DNA from: Actinomycetes bacterium
Lineage (GTDB): Bacteria > Actinomycetota > Acidimicrobiia > Acidimicrobiales > RAAP-2
Assembly (NCBI GenBank): GCA_021801615.1
Contig: JAJYXS010000032.1
Location: 1 to 13,917, forward strand
DNA: 13,917 bases
Direction: 5' to 3'
Shown here: positions 1 to 6,609 of the stretch, piece after piece
How the letters are laid out: each line of letters starts with the position of its first letter
How positions within the stretch are numbered: the stretch's first letter is position 1
Position numbers and translations under genes: made by a program
Notes under the pieces: model-generated
Database searches by the model: none
Seen by the model: the letters and a program-made list of their open reading frames with translations, nothing else
Told to the model about the DNA's origin: nothing

Positions 1-2
1 CC

Positions 3-2222
3 GACCTTCATGTCGAGGGCATGCTTCACGCCGTGTTCGTGCGCTCGACCATCGGGCACGGAGAGCTGCGTGAGGTGGCGGTGACCGCCGCGAAGGCGCA
101 GCCAGGGGTCGTGGCGGCCTTCACCGCCGAGGACCTCGGTCTCGCCGACATCCCCGAGTGGCAGCGGCCCGACGGCCCTGCGCGTCCGGCGCTCGCGCGT
201 CCGTGCCTGGCGAGGGACCGCGTCCGCTTCGTCGGCGAGGCGGTCGCGGTCGTGGTGGCCGAGTCGCTGGCCGCGGCGACGGACGCGGCGGAGCTCGTCG
301 TCGTGGACGCCGATCCTCTGCCGGTCGTCGTCGACCCCCTGGCCTCGCTCGAGGCCGAGGCGCCGCTGCTGTTCCCGGCTGTCGGCACGAACGTCGTGCT
401 CGATGCGTCTCTGGGGGAGACGGACGTGCTCGAGGGCGCCGAGGTCGTCGTGCGCGCGCGCTTCGTGAACCAACGGGTCGCGGCGGTCCCCATGGAGACC
501 AACGGGACCCTGGCGATGCCGGTTCCAGGCGGGCTCGAGTGCGTCGTGACCTCCCAGGCGCCCTTCGCCGTGCGGCGCGGGATCGCCCACGCGCTCGGCG
601 TGGAGGAGGAGACGCTCCGGGTGCGGACCGTCGCGGTCGGGGGAGGGTTCGGCGCGAAGGGCGGCGTCTATCCCGAGCAGGTCGTCGTCGCCGCGCTCGC
701 CGCGCGTCTCGGACGGCCGGTGCGCCATGTGGAGACCCGTTCGGAGAACCTGGTGGCGATGAGCCAGGGGCGTGGCCAGGTCCAGGACGTCGCCCTCGGG
801 GCGCGGCGTGACGGCACGATCGTCTGGCTCGAGGCACGCACCGTGACCGACGTGGGGGCGTACCCCTGGCGGGGCGGCGTTCCGTTCCGCACGGCGCGGC
901 TGATGGCGACCGGGGTCTACCGGATCCCGCGTCTCGCGCTCAGGTCGCTCGCAGTGGTGACGAACACCACGCCTGTCGGTCCCTATCGCGGCGCGGGGCG
1001 TCCGGAGGCGACGGCCATGCTCGAGCGGGCGGTCGACATGCTCGCCGTGGAGCTCGGCATGGACCCCGTGGAGGTCCGGCGTCGGAACATGCTCGCCCCT
1101 GGAGACTTCCCCTACGCGACCGCGACGGGCGCCGTGTACGACAGCGGCGACTATCAGGGGGCGCTGGACGCTGCGCTCTCGCTCGTGGGCTACGACGCGC
1201 TTCGCGCGCAGCAGGCCGAGCGGCGCCGCCGGGGCGATCCGGTCCAGCTCGGGATCGGCCTGTCGACGTTCGTGGAGGTGAGCGGTTCTGGCGCGGAGTA
1301 CGGCGCGGTGTCCATCGGCGAGGATGGCGACGTCGTGGTGACCGTCGGCGCGTCTCCACACGGCCAGGGACTGGTGACCTCGCTCACCCAGATCGTGGCG
1401 AGCGTGCTCGGCGTCGAGATGGAGCGCGTGCGAGTCGTGCATTCCGACACCGGTCTCGTGCCATGGGGAGTGGGCACCTTCGGGTCCCGTTCGGGGCAGC
1501 TCGCCGGCAACGCGACGTTCGCGGCGGCCGGTGAGGTCGTCGAACAGGCGAAACAGGTCGCGTCCAGGCTTCTCGAGGTCGCGCCGGCAGACGTCGTCGT
1601 GGTGGAAGGCGGTGTGGCGGTCGCCGGGGTGCCCACCACCGCCCTCAGCTGGTCGCAGGTGGCCGCGGCCGCCCCGGGCGGCCGTCTCCATGCAGAGGGC
1701 GGGTTCACGCAGGACGACGGCACCTACCCCTTCGGGGCGCACGTGGCGGTCGTGGAGGTCGACACCGAGACCGGCCACGTCTCCCTGAGCCGGCTCGTCG
1801 CCGTCGATGATTGCGGGAACGTGGTGAACCCGACGATCGTGGAGGGCCAGGTGCACGGCGGCCTCGCCCAAGGCGTCGCGCAGGCGCTCTACGAAGAGGT
1901 CCGCTACGACGAGCTCGGCAACCCCTTGACGGCGACGCTCGCGGACTACGGGTTCCCGAGCGCCGCGGAGCTCCCCTCCTTCGAGCTCGGCACCACCGTG
2001 ACCCCCTCGCCGCGGAACCCGCTCGGGATGAAAGGGATCGGCGAGTCGGGCTCGGTCGGCTCGACCGTCGCCGTCCAGAACGCGGTCGTCGACGCGCTCT
2101 CGCCGCTCGGCGTCCGCCACGTCGACATGCCGCTCACGGCAGCACGTGTGTGGCGTGCGATCCAGGAGCGGCGTGACGGCCTGGACCGAGACCGCCCGCC
2201 GGCACCGTCAGCCCGGCCCTAG
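3..2222 (+). CDS. Xanthine dehydrogenase/CO dehydrogenase-type molybdopterin-binding large subunit (CoxL-like), 5'-truncated
   Basis: This is the molybdenum-cofactor subunit of a molybdenum hydroxylase, which normally works with a FAD subunit and a 2Fe-2S subunit to oxidise a small substrate in the cytoplasm or at the membrane. The frame is open from the window edge: codons before the first ATG (position 21) read DLHVEG and continue into MLHAVFVRS, the usual N-terminal block of the a/b hammerhead domain, so the true start lies upstream. About 740 residues are present, against roughly 750-800 for the family. Numbered from the ATG at 21, a GGGFGAK cofactor loop lies near 207, PYRGAGR at 321-327 and GIGESG with the catalytic Glu at 675. 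The PYRGAGR loop lacks the Cys of the AYxCSFR loop of true (form I) CO dehydrogenase, so the substrate is unknown and CO oxidation is not supported. Partner subunits are not visible downstream; they may lie upstream. Confidence 0.93.
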   Translation, partial: DLHVEGMLHAVFVRSTIGHGELREVAVTAAKAQPGVVAAFTAEDLGLADIPEWQRPDGPARPALARPCLARDRVRFVGEAVAVVVAESLAAATDAAELVVVDADPLPVVVDPLASLEAEAPLLFPAVGTNVVLDASLGETDVLEGAEVVVRARFVNQRVAAVPMETNGTLAMPVPGGLECVVTSQAPFAVRRGIAHALGVEEETLRVRTVAVGGGFGAKGGVYPEQVVVAALAARLGRPVRHVETRSENLVAMSQGRGQVQDVALGARRDGTIVWLEARTVTDVGAYPWRGGVPFRTARLMATGVYRIPRLALRSLAVVTNTTPVGPYRGAGRPEATAMLERAVDMLAVELGMDPVEVRRRNMLAPGDFPYATATGAVYDSGDYQGALDAALSLVGYDALRAQQAERRRRGDPVQLGIGLSTFVEVSGSGAEYGAVSIGEDGDVVVTVGASPHGQGLVTSLTQIVASVLGVEMERVRVVHSDTGLVPWGVGTFGSRSGQLAGNATFAAAGEVVEQAKQVASRLLEVAPADVVVVEGGVAVAGVPTTALSWSQVAAAAPGGRLHAEGGFTQDDGTYPFGAHVAVVEVDTETGHVSLSRLVAVDDCGNVVNPTIVEGQVHGGLAQGVAQALYEEVRYDELGNPLTATLADYGFPSAAELPSFELGTTVTPSPRNPLGMKGIGESGSVGSTVAVQNAVVDALSPLGVRHVDMPLTAARVWRAIQERRDGLDRDRPPAPSARP

Positions 2223-2261
2223 GCTGCCCGCCGGCACCGTCAGCCCGGCCCTAGGCTGCCC
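2194..2261. repeat. 32-bp tandem duplication across the coxL-like stop codon
   Basis: Two perfect 32-bp copies (2194-2225 and 2226-2257) are followed by 4 bases of a third. The first copy encodes the last residues of the molybdenum hydroxylase and contains its TAG stop (2220-2222). The second copy repeats the TAG and the TAGGCT hexamer, placing that hexamer 7 nt before an ATG at 2265. The perfect identity suggests a recent slippage or duplication event. Confidence 0.95.
2252..2257 (+). promoter_or_regulatory. Possible -10 box (TAGGCT) for a leaderless small ORF
   Basis: TAGGCT fits the TANNNT actinobacterial -10 pattern and lies 7 nt before the ATG at 2265. The TetR gene in this window has the same 7-nt spacing. 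No convincing -35 element is seen about 17 bp upstream, so the call rests on the -10 box and spacing alone. An identical hexamer at 2220-2225 in the first repeat copy has no start codon at that spacing. Confidence 0.3.
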
Positions 2262-2264
2262 CGC

Positions 2265-2339
2265 ATGGGGTTCCTCCTGCGAAAGCTCCTCAGGCTCCTC
2301 CAGTTCCGACGCGAGCAGCGCCGGCGGCACGGTCGCTGA
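2265..2339 (+). CDS. Possible 24-aa cationic amphipathic small protein
   Basis: This short ORF has 24 codons plus TGA. It starts MGFLLRKLLRLLQFRR and ends in an Arg/Gln/His-rich tail, so a leucine-rich amphipathic segment is followed by a strongly basic one. 21 of 24 codons end in G or C, as in the real genes here. A TAGGCT hexamer 7 nt upstream would allow leaderless expression. It lies between convergent genes and overlaps, antisense, the low-complexity C-terminal tail of the MMPL gene (stop at 2290). The function is unknown; it may be a small membrane-active or nucleic-acid-binding peptide, or chance, since any short GC-rich ORF can look like this. Confidence 0.35.
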   Translation: MGFLLRKLLRLLQFRREQRRRHGR

Positions 2340-4536
2340 GCCTCCGGGCTGTCTGCCGCCCGGCGTCGGGGTCCCAGGCGCCGGGCTGCCTGCCGCCGGG
2401 CCGGCCTTCGGGCTCCTGGCTGCCGGGGTCGTGCGAAGGGGCGGCGTCCGGCTCGTCGCGATGCCCGGGCCACCAGGCCGCGTGGCCGATCAGCGCGGTG
2501 AGCGACGGGGTGAGGAACATGGCCATCACGAAGGCCGCGACGGCGATGCCGAAGGAGATCGCGAAGCCCATCTGGCTCAGCGTGGTGCCGCCGGCGAGCA
2601 CGAGGGACGCGAAGGTGCCGGCGAGGATGAGCCCGGCCGCGGCGATCGTCGGTCCGGCATGGCGGACGGACGTGGCGGCAGCCCTGTGCGGATCGCGGCC
2701 TTCGCGGGCCTCCTCGCGCAGCCGAGACACCATCAAGATGTTGTAGTCGGTGCCCAGCGCGACGACGAAGAGGTACATCACGATGGGGAGGATGAACGTG
2801 AGGCCGCTCTGAGCGGCGGCGTCCTGGAAGACGAGGACCGTCGCCCCGAGGGTGCTCGCGAAGCCGAGCCCCACCGCCCCCATCAGGTACCACGGAGCGA
2901 CCGCGCTGCGCAGCAGCAGGGCGAGGATGAGCAGGATGAGCGCGGCCGCGACCGGGAACACGAGCGCGTAGTCGTGGCCCATCGCGGTCTCGAGGTCGAC
3001 ATAGACCGAGGTGATCCCGCCGATCAGCGGCTTCGTGCCGGCCGGCGCGCGGTCCGCGGCTTGCTGGAGCGGGCCGCGCACCGTGTCCATTGCCGCGACG
3101 GACTGCGCCGCATGGCTGAGCACGATCCGGAAGTCCGCAGCCGTGCCGTGACCGGCGACCCGCGCGGGTGCCACGGTCGCGACGCCAGGGACGCGCGCCA
3201 GGCGGTGCCCGTAGGCCGAGAGCGCCGCGGGGGGGATGGCGGTCCCGGCGGGGGACTCGAGGTACACGTCGGTCGGCTCTGCAGCGCCGGCGGCGTAGCC
3301 GCGAAGCAGCACCTTCGAGTACAGGGCGGACTGCGTCGTGGCTGTCTGCCCCGAATTCAGTGTGAACGTCGGGTGGAAGCCGAGCGCGGCGACCGAGAGC
3401 GCGACGAGGAAGCCGGCGCTCACCGCCGCGAACCTCCCGGGGTGACGGGCGAGCGCGTCGCCGATCGCGCCGAAGCGGGCGCTCTCGGGCTCGCGTCGCC
3501 AGGCGCGCGACGGCCAGAACACCCGGGTGCCGAGCAGCGACGCGATGGCAGGGATCAGGGTGAGCCCAGCGAGGAGCGTCGTCGCCACCGCCACGGCGAG
3601 CGCCGGGCCGAGCGAGTGGAAGAGCGTGATGCTGGACAAGGTCAGCGCCAGGAACGCGATGATGACCGCGCCGGCGGCGGTCGCGATCGCGGGCCCCACC
3701 CGCGTGACCGCCTCGATCATCCCCTGCTTCGCCGCGACCCCCCCGCGTAGGCGTTCTCGGTACCGGAACATGAGGAAGAGGACGTAGTCGGTGCCGACGC
3801 CGAACAGGACGACGACGAGCATCGTGGTGACCGTGCTGTCGACGTGCATCCCGAACGCCTTGCTCAAGGACGCGATCAGGCCGTCGGCGACCTCCGAGAC
3901 GAGCCCGATCGCGACCACTGGGAGCAGTGCGATCACCGGGCTGCGGAAGATGAGGAGCAGGAGCGCCAGGATGAGCCCGATGGTGGCGACGGCCACCACC
4001 TTCAAGGCCGCCTTCCCCGAGCTCTGCTGGTCGACGGCTACTGCCGCGCTCCCGGTCACGCCGGCACGAAGGCTGGTCCCCTTCACGAGCGAGGCGACGT
4101 CCCGCCGCAGCGTCAGGACCGCGTCGGTCTGCGTGGTGGTGAGCTGCCCTTGGGCGTAGGGCATCTGCACGCCGATGACGCCGACGAGCCGGTTCTTCGA
4201 GACCGTGGCGGGGTCGACCGTGCTGACGGTCTCGATGTGCTGGGACGCGAGCACGTGCTGGGCGTGCCGCAGCCACGACAGGTCGCCGGCGGTGAGCGGC
4301 CGGCTGTCGAGCGGTTCGACGACCACCAGCGCGGCTGGGGTCGCGGCGTTCGGGAACTCCTTCTCTTGGAGGTGCTGGGCCTGGACCGACTGGTAGTGGT
4401 CGGGCAGGAAGGAGACCTCACTCGATGTCGTCGTGAGCTTCGGGGCGAAGCCGATGATGACGACTGCTGCGACAAGCCATAGCGCGATCACGCGCCAGGG
4501 ATGGCGCACGACGGTCCGCCCGAGCATTGCGAACAT
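2290..4536 (-). CDS. MMPL/RND family exporter
   Basis: The 748-aa product is an inner-membrane, proton-driven exporter of the MMPL branch of the RND superfamily; the family moves lipids, drugs or other hydrophobic compounds. About 12 membrane segments are visible in the two-fold RND pattern: one near 13-31, five between 179 and 336, one near 369-388 and five between 523 and 675. Large external loops lie at 32-178 and 389-522. The proton-relay motif GxGTDY occurs in both halves (GVGTDY 246-251, ALGTDY 593-598), each followed by an Arg-rich cytoplasmic turn. The tail after about 692 is Pro/Gly/Arg/Asp-rich and low complexity. The ATG start at 4536 has an AGGAG ribosome binding site (4543-4547) with 6-nt spacing. 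It diverges from a TetR regulator, and the shared gap holds paired operator-like sites, so repressor control is likely. The substrate cannot be told. Confidence 0.95.
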   Translation of the reverse strand: MFAMLGRTVVRHPWRVIALWLVAAVVIIGFAPKLTTTSSEVSFLPDHYQSVQAQHLQEKEFPNAATPAALVVVEPLDSRPLTAGDLSWLRHAQHVLASQHIETVSTVDPATVSKNRLVGVIGVQMPYAQGQLTTTQTDAVLTLRRDVASLVKGTSLRAGVTGSAAVAVDQQSSGKAALKVVAVATIGLILALLLLIFRSPVIALLPVVAIGLVSEVADGLIASLSKAFGMHVDSTVTTMLVVVLFGVGTDYVLFLMFRYRERLRGGVAAKQGMIEAVTRVGPAIATAAGAVIIAFLALTLSSITLFHSLGPALAVAVATTLLAGLTLIPAIASLLGTRVFWPSRAWRREPESARFGAIGDALARHPGRFAAVSAGFLVALSVAALGFHPTFTLNSGQTATTQSALYSKVLLRGYAAGAAEPTDVYLESPAGTAIPPAALSAYGHRLARVPGVATVAPARVAGHGTAADFRIVLSHAAQSVAAMDTVRGPLQQAADRAPAGTKPLIGGITSVYVDLETAMGHDYALVFPVAAALILLILALLLRSAVAPWYLMGAVGLGFASTLGATVLVFQDAAAQSGLTFILPIVMYLFVVALGTDYNILMVSRLREEAREGRDPHRAAATSVRHAGPTIAAAGLILAGTFASLVLAGGTTLSQMGFAISFGIAVAAFVMAMFLTPSLTALIGHAAWWPGHRDEPDAAPSHDPGSQEPEGRPGGRQPGAWDPDAGRQTARRLSDRAAGAARVGTGGA

Positions 4537-4611
4537 GGGTTGCTCCTGTCCCTCGATCGGTCCCCGCGAGCCTGAGCCGCACCCAGGCCATCGGCGTTCA
4601 GCAGAAGTTCT

Positions 4612-4629
4612 ACTTGTCGCCTGGCAAGT
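4612..4629. promoter_or_regulatory. TetR-type operator copy 1 (ACTTG-N8-CAAGT)
   Basis: This is an 18-bp inverted repeat, ACTTG then 8 bases then CAAGT. It covers the predicted -10 box and start-point region of the MMPL gene promoter. An identical arrangement recurs 23 bp downstream. Perfect half-sites, duplication and location between a TetR gene and its divergent exporter make it a strong operator candidate. Confidence 0.75.
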
Positions 4630-4655
4630 TACCTACTTGTCGACCGTCAAGTCAA
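4626..4655 (-). promoter_or_regulatory. Predicted promoter of the MMPL exporter gene
   Basis: On the minus strand, TTGACT (4655-4650) is followed by an 18-bp spacer and TAACTT (4631-4626). This would start transcription near 4618 and give a leader of about 80 nt carrying the AGGAG ribosome binding site. Both operator copies overlap it. A TTGACG alternative -35 lies within the same stretch. Confidence 0.5.
4635..4652. promoter_or_regulatory. TetR-type operator copy 2 (ACTTG-N8-CAAGT)
   Basis: This is the second copy of the 18-bp inverted repeat, with the same half-sites and the same first three spacer bases (TCG). It covers the -35 box and part of the spacer of the TetR promoter on the + strand, and the -35/spacer of the MMPL promoter on the - strand. 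A repressor bound here could shut both genes. Confidence 0.75.
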
Positions 4656-4665
4656 CTCGTATGCT
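4637..4665 (+). promoter_or_regulatory. Predicted leaderless promoter of the TetR gene
   Basis: TTGTCG (4637-4642), a 17-bp spacer and TATGCT (4660-4665) make a good sigma-70-type promoter. The expected start point coincides with the ATG at 4673, 7 nt beyond the -10 box, so the mRNA would be leaderless. Operator copy 2 overlaps the -35 box, implying autoregulation. Confidence 0.65.
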
Positions 4666-4672
4666 CGCGGGC

Positions 4673-5356
4673 ATGGTCTGGGGCACGACGGAGGGGAGCG
4701 AGGAAGAGCCTGACGCGTGCGGTCGCGACGAGCCATTGCGTCTCGGGACCGCAGGGCGAGGGCATGCCCCCGACGCGCCGCGGGCGGGCCATGCCGCGCA
4801 TGGGGATCAGACGCGGGCCCGGATCCTCCAGGTGGCGCTCGAGCTCATCGCGGACCGCGGGTTCGCGGCGACCTCGACGCGCGAGATCGCCGAGCGGCTC
4901 GGCTTCACCAAGGCGGCGCTCTACTACCACTTCCGCACGAAGGAGGACCTGCTCGCGGCCATCGTTGGCCCCGCGCTGGGAGAGCTCGCAGCGCTGGTCG
5001 AACCTGACGGCGCGAAGTCAGCCCCGATGGCAGGCCGTCTCCTCGTCGAGGGGTACGCCGGCCTCGTCGGGAGGCACGCGGAGCTGATTCGCGTCCTCGC
5101 GAGCGATCCGTCGGTCAAGAAGAGCGCGTGCCTTCGCGTGGCGCGATCGTTGTTCGAGCGTCTGGTCCCGTTGCTCGCGGGCACCGACCAGCCCGACCTC
5201 GGGCAGCGGGCGCGCGTGCGCGCCGCGTTGGGCGCCGTCCACGGCGTGCTCGTGCACGCGCATCCAGGAGACGACCCGGACGCCGACACGGCGATCGCGG
5301 TCGAGGCGGCGTGCGCCGTGCTCGGCATCGGGGCCGAGTCGAGCGAGGGCTCGTGA
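4673..5356 (+). CDS. TetR/AcrR family transcriptional repressor
   Basis: The product (227 aa from ATG 4673) is a ligand-responsive DNA-binding repressor, probably controlling the divergent MMPL exporter and itself. The DNA-binding domain spans roughly 45-95: a first helix (QTRARILQVALELIADRGF), then the helix-turn-helix STREIAERLGFTKAALYYHF, the classic TetR signature. The remaining C-terminal part is the variable ligand/dimer domain. The start was chosen because ATG 4673 sits 7 nt after a TATGCT -10 box with a 17-bp-spaced -35; an in-frame ATG at 4661 overlaps that -10 box. This leaves an unusually long, charged N-terminal extension of about 45 residues before the first helix. A TTG at 4736 is a less supported alternative start. 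The inducer is unknown. Confidence 0.92.
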   Translation: MVWGTTEGSEEEPDACGRDEPLRLGTAGRGHAPDAPRAGHAAHGDQTRARILQVALELIADRGFAATSTREIAERLGFTKAALYYHFRTKEDLLAAIVGPALGELAALVEPDGAKSAPMAGRLLVEGYAGLVGRHAELIRVLASDPSVKKSACLRVARSLFERLVPLLAGTDQPDLGQRARVRAALGAVHGVLVHAHPGDDPDADTAIAVEAACAVLGIGAESSEGS

Positions 5357-5623
5357 CCTTCGCACGCGTGAGGGACTTCGACCACATCGTTCCCATCTTC
5401 GCTCGCCTTCCCCTGTCCATGCCTCCGTGTGCGCCTCCGTGTGCGCCTCCCTTTGCGCCTCGTGCAGCGGAGCACCTCTCGAGCGCATCGCTGTCTACGG
5501 AAAGCTCACAACGCTTGGGCTCGCTCATCAGGCCCTGAAGGGCCGGGCTTGCGGTCGCCTCACGGTCAACGAACGTCGGCAGCCAGACGGCGCTCCGGCA
5601 ACTTCGATACCCTCGGTCCCAAG
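5357..5623. other. Gene-poor stretch after the TetR gene
   Basis: No reading frame here resembles a known family. It contains a 12-bp tandem repeat (5421-5463), a small GGCCC-TGAA-GGGCC hairpin (5531-5544) that could end transcription from the TetR gene but lacks a T-run, and a TACCCT hexamer (5608-5613) just before the VSGG repeat ORF. Confidence 0.5.
5421..5463. repeat. 12-bp tandem repeat, about 3.5 copies
   Basis: The unit GCCTCCGTGTGC occurs at 5421-5432 and 5433-5444 exactly. It is followed by a two-mismatch copy (5445-5456) and a partial, diverged copy. It is in a stretch with no recognised gene. Confidence 0.85.
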
Positions 5624-5791
5624 GTGTCCGGCGGGAGGGTGTCCGGCGGGAGAGTCCCAACGGTGTCCGGCGGGCCGGTCTCGAGGGTGTCCGGCGGGAG
5701 GGTGTCCGGCGGGCTGGTCCCGAGGGTGTCCGGCGGGCCGGTGTCCGGCGGGAGGGTGTCCGGCGGGCCGCTCCCGAGGGTGTCCGGCGGG
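5624..5791. repeat. Minisatellite: nine copies of GTGTCCGGCGGG with 15/24-bp spacing
   Basis: Exact copies of the 12-mer begin at 5624, 5639, 5663, 5687, 5702, 5726, 5741, 5756 and 5780. Start-to-start spacings are 15, 24, 24, 15, 24, 15, 15 and 24 bp. The spacers are therefore either 3 nt (AGG or CCG) or 12 nt (related to CCGGTCCCGAGG). The array is not CRISPR-like, because spacers are short and mutually similar. Confidence 0.97.
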
Positions 5792-5896
5792 ACCGAGGCT
5801 GGCAGAAGGCACGTCGGCGCGGCGGCCCGGGACGAGAGTGCAGGGACAGGTGCGGTGACCGTGACGACGAGGGAACAGGGCGGGCCGCGACCGTGA
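5624..5896 (+). CDS. Possible 90-aa VSGG-repeat protein, overlapping mscS by GTGA
   Basis: This ORF runs from GTG 5624 to a TGA at 5894-5896. The first 56 residues are nine copies of VSGG separated by R, P, or four-residue linkers such as RVPT, PVSR, LVPR and PLPR. A non-repetitive, Arg/Thr/Gly-rich tail of about 34 residues follows. Repeat codons nearly all end in G or C, the pattern of real genes here; the tail is weaker (about 76%). Its TGA overlaps the GTG start of the MscS gene in the arrangement GTGA, typical of translational coupling. A TACCCT -10-like box (5608-5613) lies 10 nt before the GTG; no clear -35 or ribosome binding site is visible. No family is recognised and no signal peptide is seen. 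Because every repeat spacing is a multiple of 3, other frames are also open, so coding is not proven. Confidence 0.38.
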   Translation: MSGGRVSGGRVPTVSGGPVSRVSGGRVSGGLVPRVSGGPVSGGRVSGGPLPRVSGGTEAGRRHVGAAARDESAGTGAVTVTTREQGGPRP

Positions 5897-6609
5897 CTGG
5901 TGCGCCAGCCCCGTCGACGTGGCGTCGCTGGGCGGTCGCCGTCTTCACCGGCGCCGTCGCGCTCGCCGCCCTCGTCGCCGGCTCAGCCTTCGGCCACGTC
6001 TCGGGGCCTCACCTGAACGCGCGTCTCATCGCCTGGACCAGCGCGGGCGCCCTGTGCGTCTTCGGCACCGTGTCGACGAACCGAGTCTCGCGGCTCCTCG
6101 CGCACCACGTGTCTTCGATGTCCTTGCCCACCGCCGGCAGCGCCATCCGGATCATCGCGGGCGCGGTCGGCTACCTGATCGTGATCTTCGGCGTGCTCGC
6201 CGTGCTGAACGTGTCCATCGAGCACCTCCTCGTCGGCGCAGGTCTCGCGGGGGTCGTGCTCGGCATTGCGGCCCAGCAGAGCCTCGGCAACGTCTTCGCC
6301 GGGCTCGTCCTCATCATGGCCAAGCCGTTCCGTGTCGGTCAGCGCATCCGTGTGCGCTCGGGCTCGCTCGGGGGGATCTTCGACGCGAGGGTCCTGGAGT
6401 TGTCCCTCACCTACGTCACGCTGCAGACCGACGACGGCGTGCTTCGGATCCCGAACTCCGCGATGCTCGCGGCAGGGGTGGTGTCCACACCCAGCACGCC
6501 GCTTCCCCCACCGGCTGCGCCGACGGCCCCCGCGGCTCCGGCCGCCTCGACGCTGACAGCCGTGAGCCACCCGGCCGAGGACGCCGTGCCCGGCGACGGC
6601 CCGCCCTAG
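5893..6609 (+). CDS. Short MscS-family mechanosensitive ion channel
   Basis: The 238-aa membrane protein resembles small-conductance mechanosensitive channels that relieve osmotic downshock. Hydrophobic segments lie near 11-30, 44-62 and 84-106, followed by the pore-lining helix 112-143, which contains the hallmark LGIAAQQSLGNVFAGL. The MscS beta-domain follows (about 144-198: KPFRVGQRIRV, then LRIPNSAM). The large cytoplasmic alpha/beta domain that normally follows is missing; instead the protein ends in a Pro/Ala-rich tail (201-220) and an acidic end. This may be a natural minimal form or a truncation. The GTG start at 5893 overlaps the TGA of the upstream VSGG-repeat ORF. No close Shine-Dalgarno sequence is visible, which agrees with coupled translation. 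Confidence 0.9.
   Translation: MTGAPAPSTWRRWAVAVFTGAVALAALVAGSAFGHVSGPHLNARLIAWTSAGALCVFGTVSTNRVSRLLAHHVSSMSLPTAGSAIRIIAGAVGYLIVIFGVLAVLNVSIEHLLVGAGLAGVVLGIAAQQSLGNVFAGLVLIMAKPFRVGQRIRVRSGSLGGIFDARVLELSLTYVTLQTDDGVLRIPNSAMLAAGVVSTPSTPLPPPAAPTAPAAPAASTLTAVSHPAEDAVPGDGPP

Noticed and set aside
2146..3750. Long + strand open frame of over 500 codons antisense to the MMPL gene
   Set aside because: Its composition is almost all Arg, Gly, Glu, Asp and His, with no domain, and it mirrors the MMPL codons. It is a GC-rich shadow frame.
5624..5791. CRISPR-like array
   Set aside because: The repeats are only 12 bp and the spacers are 3 or 12 bp and mutually similar, unlike 28-37 bp repeats with unique spacers. 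No cas genes are present.
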